The translations under genes were made by a program, and so were the position numbers. A DNA stretch of 56,961 nt, from positions 1 through 56,961 of the forward strand of contig JAFRGW010000161.1 in the NCBI GenBank assembly GCA_017433615.1. The letters run 5' to 3'. Numbering within the stretch: position 1 is the stretch's first letter; the number at the start of each line of letters is the position of its first letter. The notes under the pieces were generated by a model. That model made no database searches, was not told the origin of the DNA, and worked only from the letters and a program-made list of their open reading frames with translations. The DNA comes from Eubacterium sp. (GTDB lineage: Bacteria > Bacillota > Clostridia > Lachnospirales > Lachnospiraceae). Positions 49,783-56,961 of this stretch are shown piece after piece.

Positions 49783-50580
49783 TCAACAAAAATCAACCGT
49801 TACCGTAGTCTTCATTCGCGTACTCAGACACAGCGACAGACCTTCTTCGGGTTCTCTGTAATAAAACCTGCATCCGCACGCCTGCCAGGTGACGAACTGC
49901 CTGATGTGCTGCCGGCAGGTCAGCTGCGCCGGGATTGATGCCGTTTCCGGTTCCGGGATCACGGAAATCTTCGTGAATTCCCCGTCGATTCCCTGACCGG
50001 TGTATTTGACATAGGCTTCCTTGGCTGTCCAGACGCGATAGAATCGCTGCCGGATCCCCGCCTCACAAGCCAGAACGAAATCCCGCTCATCCGGATGGAA
50101 GAAGCGGCGTGCCATCCGGCTCAGGCGTTCGTTTTCTTCTTTCTCCGGTCTCTGAATCCCATGCCTTCTGTGCAGCTGGATATCAAGCCCCACCGGCTCC
50201 GCCGCAAAAGCTGCTGCAGTCATGCCTTCACTGTCCGAAAGCGAGAAGCATACCTCCGGATGATGCACAAAATACGGTTTGCCCCGCTCTGTTCTTTCAC
50301 AGATCCATTCTGACGGTTCTAAATGATCTCCGGCTTTCCGGAACACCGTTTCAGACGTATTCTGTTTTATGTCTGTCATTTCTGACATTTCCATCTGGTC
50401 TCCGCCTGTCGTGCCGTCTCTCTCAAGGATTCTGCCCAGCGCATACAGAAGACGCATATCTTCGGCCGGCTTTTCCCGCGTCTTTTTCCCGGAAGATCCC
50501 GTCTCCCATAGGACAATCCGGATATTATCAAGGTGTACCGGCTCGTATGGCGGCATCTGTTTTCCGCTGCAGTCTGTCAT
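49783..50580 (-). CDS. 4'-phosphopantetheinyl transferase, Sfp/EntD type, with altered metal motif
   Basis: Transfers phosphopantetheine from CoA to carrier proteins. 265 residues with two pseudo-repeat halves: CFSLSDSEGM (FSLSHS motif with His replaced by Asp), VGLDIQLH (expected G-x-D-x-E, here Asp133 and Gln135 in place of the Glu) and FYRVWTAKEAYVKYTGQG (the WxxKEA motif, Glu188). In Sfp the Asp, Glu and second Glu bind Mg2+, so one ligand is conservatively replaced. No acyl- or peptidyl-carrier gene is in the window. ATG at 50580. It may act on fatty-acid ACP or on a distant synthetase. Confidence 0.88.
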   Translation of the reverse strand: MTDCSGKQMPPYEPVHLDNIRIVLWETGSSGKKTREKPAEDMRLLYALGRILERDGTTGGDQMEMSEMTDIKQNTSETVFRKAGDHLEPSEWICERTERGKPYFVHHPEVCFSLSDSEGMTAAAFAAEPVGLDIQLHRRHGIQRPEKEENERLSRMARRFFHPDERDFVLACEAGIRQRFYRVWTAKEAYVKYTGQGIDGEFTKISVIPEPETASIPAQLTCRQHIRQFVTWQACGCRFYYREPEEGLSLCLSTRMKTTVTVDFC

Positions 50581-50602
50581 CAGATTTCTTCCTCTGTTTC
50601 GC

Positions 50603-50631
50603 TTGCTTTCATTTCCGTCACATGTTAGAAT
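50603..50631 (+). promoter_or_regulatory. Promoter of tRNA-Leu
   Basis: -35 TTGCTT (50603-50608), 17-base spacer, -10 TAGAAT (50626-50631), 14 bases before the mature tRNA. Confidence 0.65.
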
Positions 50632-50644
50632 TAATTCTGTTCAG

Positions 50645-50728
50645 GCCGGCGTGTCGGAATTGGCAGACGAGGCAGACTCAAAATCTGTTGTCCGCAAGGA
50701 CGTGTGGGTTCAAGTCCCACCGCCGGCA
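50645..50728 (+). tRNA. tRNA-Leu, anticodon CAA
   Basis: 84 bases with the long variable arm of class II tRNAs. Acceptor GCCGGCG pairs with CGCCGGC, discriminator A, anticodon loop CTCAAAA (anticodon CAA, codon TTG), T-arm GTGGGTTCAAGTCCCAC. The 3' CCA is not encoded. Confidence 0.96.
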
Positions 50729-50759
50729 TTCTTATTTTCATATAGCTTCTATTCTGTGT

Positions 50760-50789
50760 AATCTGCGAGTCATCCGTATTTCGCAGATT
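50760..50789 (+). terminator. Hairpin after tRNA-Leu
   Basis: AATCTGCGA and TCGCAGATT form a perfect nine-base stem; the following bases are only T/A-rich, so termination is possible but not assured. The rest of the gap to 50924 shows only a ribosome binding site. Confidence 0.35.
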
Positions 50790-50924
50790 ATATCATTCTA
50801 TGCGGCGAACTTCAACTCAGACGGGCTGAAGATCTATTGAGCCTTCGGCGTCCCCATCTGCGTTAAATTTCTGCAAATCACGTGAACCAGCAGCTCAGAC
50901 ATCAAACAAAAGGAGGCACACACC

Positions 50925-52229
50925 ATGAGGCATTACAATCATTTCCTGAAACGTCTTCACATGCTTCTCCCTGCGGCAGCGCTCTTTATCATCGCCGCTG
51001 TATTTTTACTGCTGCCGGCCCGGAAAACATCTGCAGAGACACTTCCTGCAGACAATGGAATCTACCGGATCTCGCCGGCCGCCAACACGGATTACGCTCT
51101 GGACATCATGGGCGGCTCCAGAAAAATGAAAGCCAAAGTCCAGCTGCTTTCCTGGAAGAAAAAAACACGTCAGAAATTTATCTTTGAGAAACAGGCAGAC
51201 GGCTCCTTTGTAATCCGGAATGTCAGATCCAAACACGTTCTGACCGCCACCGGCAAAAAGAACGGTTCGGCCGTCTTCCAGTACAAGACAAATGGAAAAA
51301 GATCACAAAAGTGGTCCATCCGCGAAAATGCAGACGGCACTTTGTCCTTTATCAACCAGAAGTCAAAAAAGGCACTGACACTGGCCTCTTCCACGCCTGA
51401 CCGGTATGTGAGACTTACCATCTCAACCGATAAAGGTAAGAAGACACAGAAGTTCCTTCTGAAAAAAACAAATGGAAAAGACCAGAAGAAAATCAGTTAT
51501 GAAACAGTAAACTTCCACCGGACGGATGCCGGCGGAAGCAGATCCAGCGCAGAATGGTACTTCGTGCGTAATTCTTCCCATACGGTACCCAGTGCTTTCA
51601 AGAGCGCATCCTGGCTGGCGAAATACAATGCCTATTACGTCGCCCCAAAACGCGATAAGAAATATATCTACTTCACCTTCGACTGCGGATATGAAAATGG
51701 ACAGACCTCAAAGATTCTGGATGTTCTGAAGAAGAAGAAAGTAAAAGCCTGCTTCTTTGTCACCGCTCCTTATATCGCTGAGAATCCGGGACTTGTCAGC
51801 CGTATGAAACGCGAAGGCCATCTCGTCGGAAACCATACGAAGACGCATCCGGCACTGGGCCCACAGTCATTTGACCGGATCCGCGAGGAACTCCAGTATA
51901 CTGAAAATCTGATGAAAACAAAGACCGGGTATACGATGGATAAAATCATGCGTCCGCCGATGGGAAATTTCAGTGAGTACATGCTGGCAGCCGCAGATAA
52001 ACTCGGTTATACGACTATTTTCTGGAGCATTGCTTATCTGGACTATGAACCGTCACAGGAGCCGGGTGCATCCTATGTCATTAACCATTTTAAAACAAAT
52101 CATCATGACCGGGCGATTACGCTGACACACGCAGTATCCTCCTCCAATGCAAACGCACTGGGAAAAGTCATCAGTAATCTGAAAAAAGAAGGCTATCGGC
52201 TCGGAACACTGGATTTCCTGATCAAATAA
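50925..52229 (+). CDS. Secreted polysaccharide deacetylase, PdaA-like, with trefoil-like N-terminus
   Basis: 434 residues, ATG with AAGGAGG nine bases upstream. A membrane-spanning or signal segment at 8-33. Residues 45-185 form three repeats ending in QKFIF, QKWSI and QKFLL, the QxW-type pattern of a ricin-B-like beta-trefoil. Residues 205-434 are a NodB domain: FTFDCGYENG (catalytic Asp and metal Asp), GHLVGNHTKTHP (metal His pair), MRPPMGNF and ITLTHAVSS. The FDCGYEN form is that of PdaA, which deacetylates N-acetylmuramic acid and leads to muramic delta-lactam in spores. The trefoil should bind glycan. It could instead be a general cell-wall deacetylase; sporulation of this organism is unknown. 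Confidence 0.9.
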   Translation: MRHYNHFLKRLHMLLPAAALFIIAAVFLLLPARKTSAETLPADNGIYRISPAANTDYALDIMGGSRKMKAKVQLLSWKKKTRQKFIFEKQADGSFVIRNVRSKHVLTATGKKNGSAVFQYKTNGKRSQKWSIRENADGTLSFINQKSKKALTLASSTPDRYVRLTISTDKGKKTQKFLLKKTNGKDQKKISYETVNFHRTDAGGSRSSAEWYFVRNSSHTVPSAFKSASWLAKYNAYYVAPKRDKKYIYFTFDCGYENGQTSKILDVLKKKKVKACFFVTAPYIAENPGLVSRMKREGHLVGNHTKTHPALGPQSFDRIREELQYTENLMKTKTGYTMDKIMRPPMGNFSEYMLAAADKLGYTTIFWSIAYLDYEPSQEPGASYVINHFKTNHHDRAITLTHAVSSSNANALGKVISNLKKEGYRLGTLDFLIK

Positions 52230-52260
52230 TTTAATACGGCTTGCTTTTATGACCACACAA

Positions 52261-52300
52261 AATCCCCTCTGATGCACCACATGCACCGGAGGGGATTTTA
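52261..52300 (+). terminator. Terminator after the deacetylase
   Basis: AATCCCCTC (52261-52269) pairs perfectly with GAGGGGATT (52289-52297), followed by TTATTT. It lies between convergent genes and could act for lysA as well. Confidence 0.75.
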
Positions 52301-52349
52301 TTTCACTGATAAATTCCTGCAGGTTCTGTTTTTCTTATCCGGACATCTG

Positions 52350-53627
52350 TTATCCGAACATCTTCTTGTATTCCGGTGAGAAGTCCAGCGTCGCGAAGTA
52401 ATCCTTCGGTGTCTCTGCCCGGCGGATCAGCTGTACGCCGCCATCCTCTTTGAGCAGCAGTTCCGCAGACCACAGACGTCCGTTGTAGTTATATCCCATC
52501 GCCGAACCGTGTGCGCCGGTATCATGAATCACAAGAATATCGCCGTTCTCAATCTCCGGCAGCATTCTGTCAATTGCGAACTTATCGTTGTTCTCACACA
52601 GGGATCCTGTCACATCATATTTGTGGTCACATGGTGCATCTTCCTTGCCCATAACCGTAATATGATGATATGCGCCGTACATCGCCGGACGCATCAGATT
52701 TGCCGCGCAGGCATCACAGCCGATGTACTCTTTATAGATGTGCTTCTGGTGAATCGCAGTAGTGACGAGGCATCCATACGGTCCCATCATAAAACGGCCC
52801 ATCTCTGTACAGAGGCTGACATCACCCATGCCTGCAGGCACGAGAATCTTATCAAACTGTTCGTGTACACCCGCTCCGATTGCGAGAATATCATTTCCCT
52901 CCTGTTCCGGACGGTACGGAATGCCGACGCCGCCGGAAAGGTTGATAAATGTTATATGACAGCCGGTTTCCTTCTGCAGCCGTACAGCAAGTTCAAAGAG
53001 AATGCCGGCAAGCTTCGGATAATACTCATTGGTGACTGTGTTGCTGGCCAGGAACGCATGAATTCCGAATTCTTCCGCCCCCTTCTCTTTCAGCGTACGG
53101 AATGCCTCGAAGAGCTGCTCTTCTGTCATGCCGTATTTGGAGTCGCCGGGGTTGTCCATGATGCCGTTGCTCATCTGGAACACGCCGCCCGGATTGAACC
53201 GGCAGCTGATCTTCTTCGGAATATAGCCCAGTGTCTTCTCCAGGAAAGGAATATGTGTGATGTCATCCAGATTGATGATCGCATTCATCTCTGCCGCTTT
53301 CACATATTCTTCCGCCGGCGTTACGTTCGACGAGAACATGATGTCGTCACCTGTAAATCCTGCTGCCTCAGAAAGCATCAGTTCCGCCATAGAAGAACAG
53401 TCACAGCCGCAGCCATATTCCCCGAGAATTCTCATCAGATATGGATTCGGCGTTGCCTTTACTGCAAAGTACTCACGAAATCCGGGATTCCAGGAGAACG
53501 CCTCTTTCACTCTGGCCGCGTTTTCACGAATACCTTTCTCATCATAAAGATGAAACGGCGTCGGATATGTTTTGATGATCTCATCCAGCTGCGCTTTGGT
53601 TACAAAAGGTTTTTTGGTGTTGCTCAT
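52350..53627 (-). CDS. lysA: Diaminopimelate decarboxylase family enzyme
   Basis: Fold-type III PLP decarboxylase giving lysine from meso-diaminopimelate. 425 residues. The PLP lysine is in YFAVKATPNP (Lys about 58); the glycine-rich phosphate site INLSGGVGIPYRPEQ, the MGRFMMGPYGCLV region, GCDACAANLMRPAMYGAYH and GSLCENNDKF follow, and IHDTGAHGSAMGYNYNG is near the C-terminus. The Cys of GSLCENNDKF is the residue that contacts substrate from the partner subunit. Related carboxynorspermidine and ornithine decarboxylases differ in the specificity helix, so lysine is probable, not certain. It lies 47 bases downstream of the rhomboid-like gene on the same strand. Confidence 0.92.
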   Translation of the reverse strand: MSNTKKPFVTKAQLDEIIKTYPTPFHLYDEKGIRENAARVKEAFSWNPGFREYFAVKATPNPYLMRILGEYGCGCDCSSMAELMLSEAAGFTGDDIMFSSNVTPAEEYVKAAEMNAIINLDDITHIPFLEKTLGYIPKKISCRFNPGGVFQMSNGIMDNPGDSKYGMTEEQLFEAFRTLKEKGAEEFGIHAFLASNTVTNEYYPKLAGILFELAVRLQKETGCHITFINLSGGVGIPYRPEQEGNDILAIGAGVHEQFDKILVPAGMGDVSLCTEMGRFMMGPYGCLVTTAIHQKHIYKEYIGCDACAANLMRPAMYGAYHHITVMGKEDAPCDHKYDVTGSLCENNDKFAIDRMLPEIENGDILVIHDTGAHGSAMGYNYNGRLWSAELLLKEDGGVQLIRRAETPKDYFATLDFSPEYKKMFG

Positions 53628-53674
53628 AGTTTTACTGCCTTTTCTGTGCTGAATTATGGTGTTGCTGACTATTT

Positions 53675-54640
53675 TTACTCTACGTGTTTGTGAGAGAAAA
53701 GGTGATCGTTACAGTACTCGTAGTTTCCGTTGCAGCGGGAGCAGAAACGGAATTCGAGGGAAGGATCATCCAGCTCGGTCCGTCCGCAGATGGCACATTT
53801 ATGCCGCGCGATGATCTTCGTGCCGCCGCCTGCATTGCGTCCGCCTGCAGTACCCGTTCCTCTTGCACCGTCATGCGATGCCTCGTAGTATTTTCTGTAG
53901 CCGGAGGTAAAGCGTTTGCCTGCGCCTTCTCCCATTGCCTTTTTCCAGTCACGCTGCCGCTTCCGCTCTTTCGGATTGAAACGGCTCAGATTCCGTGTCA
54001 TCAGGAAGAACAGGATGGTGCTTGCAAGTGAACAGACAATCATAATGGTGATGGCCGGATTGACGCCGCTTGCGTAGATATTGTAGATCAGGTAAATAAC
54101 GTCAACGATTGCCAGATATTTGATTTTGATCGGAATGATAAACATAAACAGCAGCTGCTGATTCGGGAATGTCATCGCAAAGCCGAGGAAAATCGACAGA
54201 CTGACGTAGTATGTTGTAATCAGCGGATAAGATGACGCCGTAGCATAGCTGAACAGTGAATCTGTTCCGGGAACCAGTGCATAAGCGATAAACGCGCCGA
54301 TCACGGTCATAATCAGGCCAAAGAAGATATAAAAATTATACAGAAAATCTCCCCAGGCCGCTTCCAGTGCCGTGCCGAGCTGATAATACAGCAGCAGCAT
54401 GATAATGGTCCAGATGCTTAGAGATGACGGCGGCATCAGGACCCAGCTGACGATGCGCCATACCTGCCCTTTCAGGATCAGGCCGGGATCCAGCGTCAGG
54501 TATCCGATCAGCGGTGCCTTCGTCGTCTGCTGGAGAAAGAAAATTGCATAGCCGATCACATAGGTCAGAATAATGTAACGTGTCAGATCCGGTATTGCAT
54601 AGCGTCCGAACTTCCGCTCCATTTTTTTCAGAAAATTCAT
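53675..54640 (-). CDS. Rhomboid-fold membrane protein with C-terminal zinc ribbon
   Basis: 321 residues, six predicted membrane segments (about 20-210), then a basic linker (RFNPKERKRQRDWKK) and a Gly-rich stretch, and a zinc-ribbon tail with CAICG, FCSRC and YCNDHLFSHKHV. The membrane part resembles rhomboid proteins (PDLTRYIILTYVIGYAIF, GQVWRIVSWVLMP, LLYYQLGTALEAAWG), but the catalytic GxSG and the final His are not seen, so a non-proteolytic rhomboid is likely. Relatives are common as hypothetical proteins in clostridia. ATG with GGAGG upstream. A consensus promoter with an overlapping palindrome precedes it. Confidence 0.82.
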   Translation of the reverse strand: MNFLKKMERKFGRYAIPDLTRYIILTYVIGYAIFFLQQTTKAPLIGYLTLDPGLILKGQVWRIVSWVLMPPSSLSIWTIIMLLLYYQLGTALEAAWGDFLYNFYIFFGLIMTVIGAFIAYALVPGTDSLFSYATASSYPLITTYYVSLSIFLGFAMTFPNQQLLFMFIIPIKIKYLAIVDVIYLIYNIYASGVNPAITIMIVCSLASTILFFLMTRNLSRFNPKERKRQRDWKKAMGEGAGKRFTSGYRKYYEASHDGARGTGTAGGRNAGGGTKIIARHKCAICGRTELDDPSLEFRFCSRCNGNYEYCNDHLFSHKHVE

Positions 54641-54654
54641 AATATCCTCCGTAG

Positions 54655-54704
54655 TGCATAATTATGCAATGATGATTATAAAATGATTGTTTTCTGTTTG
54701 TCAA
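54655..54704 (-). promoter_or_regulatory. Consensus promoter plus 14-base palindromic operator
   Basis: Minus-strand -35 TTGACA (54699-54704), 18-base spacer, -10 TATAAT (54675-54680). The perfect palindrome TGCATAATTATGCA (54655-54668) covers the predicted start site and ends 15 bases before the ATG, a classic repressor position. Confidence 0.65.
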
Positions 54705-54735
54705 CTGTGGGACAGCGTCAGCGCTGCCGCCGGAT

Positions 54736-54764
54736 TTGCACGCGCGCACAAGCTGTGGTAGACT
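54736..54764 (+). promoter_or_regulatory. Promoter of aroC
   Basis: -35 TTGCAC (54736-54741), 17-base spacer, -10 TAGACT (54759-54764), about 49 bases before the ATG. Confidence 0.6.
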
Positions 54765-54812
54765 AACATTTGAATTTATGTTCAGTATGCAGTTTTTAAA
54801 AGGGGATTTACT

Positions 54813-55928
54813 ATGGCAGGTTCTTCGATCGGAACGATTTTGAAGCTGACGAGCTGGGGAGAGTCGCACGGTGCGGGAATTGGTGTTGTTGTCGACGGAT
54901 GTCCGGCAGGACTTCCGCTTACGGAGGCAGATATTCAGGCATATCTGGACCGGCGCAAACCGGGACAGAGCCGGTACACGACACAGCGCAGCGAGGCGGA
55001 TCAGGCGGAAATACTGTCCGGTGTTTATGAAGGGATGACGACAGGTACGCCGATTTCCATTCTGGTGCGCAACAATGACCAGCATTCGAAGGATTACAGC
55101 AAACTGAAAGATCTGTATCGTCCGGGACATGCTGATTTTGGCTATGATATGAAATACGGAATCCGGGATCACCGGGGCGGCGGACGCTCTTCCGGCCGTG
55201 AGACCATCGGCCGGGTAGCCGGCGGTGCGATTGCTGCAAAGCTGCTGGCAGAACTCGGAATCACTGTAACCGCCTATACGAAATCAATCGGGCCGGTCTT
55301 TGCGGAAACGTTTGATTCTGCGGAGATCTCACGCAATCCGCTCTGTATGCCGGATGCATCGGCTGCCGAAATGGCCGCATCCTATCTCGAGGGATGTATG
55401 GAGCATCATGATTCCGCCGGCGGCGTCATTGAATGTGTTGTCAGCGGTATGCCGGCCGGCGCAGGGGATCCGGTTTTTGAAAAGCTCGACGCCAATCTCG
55501 CGAAAGCCGTCATGTCCATCGGCGCTGTCAAAGCGGTAGAAATCGGCGACGGTTTTCTCGCCGCAGCCTCCACCGGTTCAGAAAACAATGATCCGTTTGC
55601 CATTGCCCCCTGCGAATCGGAAACGGATGAACCCCGGATCACAAAAACTTCCAATCATGCGGGCGGCATTCTCGGCGGCATCAGCGACGGGAGCGATATT
55701 ATCGTGCGCGCTGCCGTGAAACCGACCCCTTCGATCTCACAGCCGCAGAAAACGGTCACAAGAGACGGCCGCTCCATCGGACTGGAAATCACCGGGCGTC
55801 ATGACCCTGTCATTGTGCCGCGCGCGGTCGTTGTTGTGGAATGTATGACTGCACTGACTGTCGCGGATGCACTGCTGACAGGAATGTCTGCGCGGATGGA
55901 ATCTGTCAAGGCAATCTGGGGGAAATGA
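54813..55928 (+). CDS. aroC: Chorismate synthase
   Basis: Last step of the shikimate pathway: FMN-dependent conversion of EPSP to chorismate. 371 residues. Motifs: LTSWGESHGAGIGVVVDG at the N-terminus (active-site His), RRKPGQSRYTTQRSEAD, GTPISILVRN, the DHRGGGRSSGRETIGRVAGGAIA block near 130-150, and the C-terminal RHDPVIVPRAVVVVE (catalytic His). ATG with AAAGGGG about 8 bases upstream. It stands alone between the rhomboid-like gene (divergent) and the Na/Pi-type gene (convergent). Confidence 0.98.
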   Translation: MAGSSIGTILKLTSWGESHGAGIGVVVDGCPAGLPLTEADIQAYLDRRKPGQSRYTTQRSEADQAEILSGVYEGMTTGTPISILVRNNDQHSKDYSKLKDLYRPGHADFGYDMKYGIRDHRGGGRSSGRETIGRVAGGAIAAKLLAELGITVTAYTKSIGPVFAETFDSAEISRNPLCMPDASAAEMAASYLEGCMEHHDSAGGVIECVVSGMPAGAGDPVFEKLDANLAKAVMSIGAVKAVEIGDGFLAAASTGSENNDPFAIAPCESETDEPRITKTSNHAGGILGGISDGSDIIVRAAVKPTPSISQPQKTVTRDGRSIGLEITGRHDPVIVPRAVVVVECMTALTVADALLTGMSARMESVKAIWGK

Positions 55929-56045
55929 CAGACTTCGATTACCATATAAGTCCACGCATCGCTCTGCTGCTTCTGCAGCTTCCGCGATGCTGACAGGCAT
56001 TCGGACTTTCCGCCTGCTTTGCAGGCTCGTCCTCATGTCGGGGCG

Positions 56046-56100
56046 CGAAAAAAGGTCAGAGCCCATCGCAAGTATACTTGCGGGGCTCTGGCTTTTTTCG
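56046..56100. terminator. Bidirectional terminator between aroC and the Na/Pi-type gene
   Basis: CGAAAAAAGGTCAGAGCCC and GGGCTCTGGCTTTTTTCG form a long stem enclosing the perfect palindrome CGCAAGTATACTTGCG, with T-runs on both strands. Further small palindromes lie in 55960-56035. Confidence 0.85.
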
Positions 56101-56109
56101 CTGGTATCA

Positions 56110-56961
56110 TCATATGGCAAAGCGTGCGTTATACGCATCCAGCTGTTTCAGATATTCTTCGTCCCTTCTGGATTCTGCAATCTGATGATATTCGTGACTC
56201 TTGATCTCTTTACCGGTCTCCATGATATCGACTGCTACATTGCTGCAGTGATCTGCAATTCGCTCGTAGTCCGTCAGAAGATCATTAAATACAAATCCTG
56301 TCTCCAGGGTACACTCGCCTGTGCTGACGCGTGAAATGTGGCGTGCCTTCAGCTCGTCACAGAGGAAATCGATCACTTCTTCCAGCGGATCAACTTTCTT
56401 TGCTTCCTGAATATCATTCTCAATGAAAGCCTTCATCGTGACACGCGTGATTTCATTCACAGCATCTTCCAGTATACAGAGCTCATTCTGAGCTTTTTCA
56501 GTAAACTGAATCTTCTTGCCCTCGATCTCTTCGACTGCCTCACCGATATTTCTCGCATGGTCTGAAATCCTCTCAAAATCCGAGAGTACACGCAGATATT
56601 TACTGACTTCAACAGACTGGCGGCGGGTAAGGCCTTTCGCCGTTACTTTTGCGAGGTAGGTACCAAGTTTGTCCTCGTACCGGTCAAGAAGTCCCTCCAG
56701 ATCAAATACTTTCTGAACCTCTTCCTTGCTGTATTCTCTCCGGACTGCCACTGCATCCTGAACGCTCTCTTCTGCCTTGGCAGCCATGGACTCAATTACC
56801 ATCCGGCTCTGCAGGATGGAAAGTGACGGATGTGCAAGAAAACGGTCCTCCAGCCGGTCCATATCCGCCTGCTCTGCGAGGGTCTCCGGTGCATCCGGGA
56901 AGATCCGGCAGACAATTTTCTCCATCAGACCGATACACGGCGCCAGGAATATGACACAGGC
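56110..56961 (-). CDS. Na+/phosphate cotransporter family protein, PhoU-containing C-terminus, 5' end cut off
   Basis: 284 codons open to the right edge, so the N-terminus is missing. The first residues (ACVIFLAPCIGLMEKIV) look like the end of a membrane helix; the remaining part is two PhoU-like helical repeats with the E-R-x-x-D signatures LSDFERISDHARNIGEAV and LTDYERIADHCSNVAVDI. This matches Na/Pi-II cotransporters (NptA/YjbB) of bacteria, which end in a PhoU domain. The ATG at 56925 is internal to the frame and lacks support as a start. A free-standing PhoU is less likely because of the membrane segment. Confidence 0.85.
   Translation of the reverse strand, partial: ACVIFLAPCIGLMEKIVCRIFPDAPETLAEQADMDRLEDRFLAHPSLSILQSRMVIESMAAKAEESVQDAVAVRREYSKEEVQKVFDLEGLLDRYEDKLGTYLAKVTAKGLTRRQSVEVSKYLRVLSDFERISDHARNIGEAVEEIEGKKIQFTEKAQNELCILEDAVNEITRVTMKAFIENDIQEAKKVDPLEEVIDFLCDELKARHISRVSTGECTLETGFVFNDLLTDYERIADHCSNVAVDIMETGKEIKSHEYHQIAESRRDEEYLKQLDAYNARFAI

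Overview
The window reads as chromosome of a Gram-positive clostridial bacterium, most likely Lachnospiraceae-like. This is inferred from a DUF5688-type gene, a 7TM-sensor/kinase/regulator cassette, two terminator-coupled riboswitches, tRNA genes without an encoded CCA, strong AGGAGG-type ribosome binding sites, ClpC rather than ClpA/B, and a Glu111-type MetA. No phage, plasmid, integrase, intact insertion sequence or CRISPR array is visible. Base composition looks even, roughly half G+C by eye. Genes are dense and mostly on the minus strand.

Layout. 1-6.4 kb (minus): the 5' part of clpC (its 3' end lies off the left edge), a small SEC-C protein and full-length fused purL. 6.6-8.3 kb (plus): a membrane-anchored glycerophosphodiester phosphodiesterase-like protein and a PAP2-type membrane phosphatase. 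8.4-15.5 kb (minus): pcrA, a putative metal/arsenical exporter, metA, ligA and a pseudouridine synthase, then tRNA-Arg(CCG). 15.8-19.6 kb (minus): a DUF5688-like gene, efp, yqeG and an alaA-like aminotransferase. 19.9-22.5 kb (plus): a sodium:solute symporter and an amidohydrolase. 22.6-28.4 kb (minus): a GH36 alpha-galactosidase with its sugar:cation symporter, and an unrecognised GT28-like protein; the galactosidase and the GT28-like protein carry in-frame tandem repeats. 28.6-29.4 kb (plus): an HTH-Uma2 nuclease fusion. 29.4-32.7 kb (minus): dut, a palindromic repeat, pnp and rpsO.

32.8-37.9 kb is a TPP-riboswitch operon, thiD-cytX-tenA-M20 hydrolase-thiE, which looks like a unit for salvaging the thiamin pyrimidine. 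38-43.5 kb (plus) is a regulatory cassette: a 7TM receptor with no visible kinase core, a NarX/DesK-like kinase and a LuxR-type regulator, followed by a large secreted FnIII/YfaP-like protein. 43.6-49.1 kb (minus) is an oligopeptide/nickel-type ABC importer under a cobalamin riboswitch, which points to cobalt or a corrinoid-related substrate. The right end holds tadA, an Sfp-type phosphopantetheinyl transferase with an altered metal motif, tRNA-Leu(CAA), a PdaA-like deacetylase with a trefoil-like N-terminus, lysA, a rhomboid-fold zinc-ribbon protein, aroC and the 3' part of a Na/Pi-cotransporter-like gene.

Most genes are recognisable housekeeping functions. The points most worth following are the cobalamin-controlled importer, the M20 enzyme in the thiamin operon, the receptor/kinase/regulator cassette beside the secreted protein, the two coding tandem repeats and several dispersed palindromic elements. 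I did not find a clear defence system or an obviously unprecedented gene cluster.
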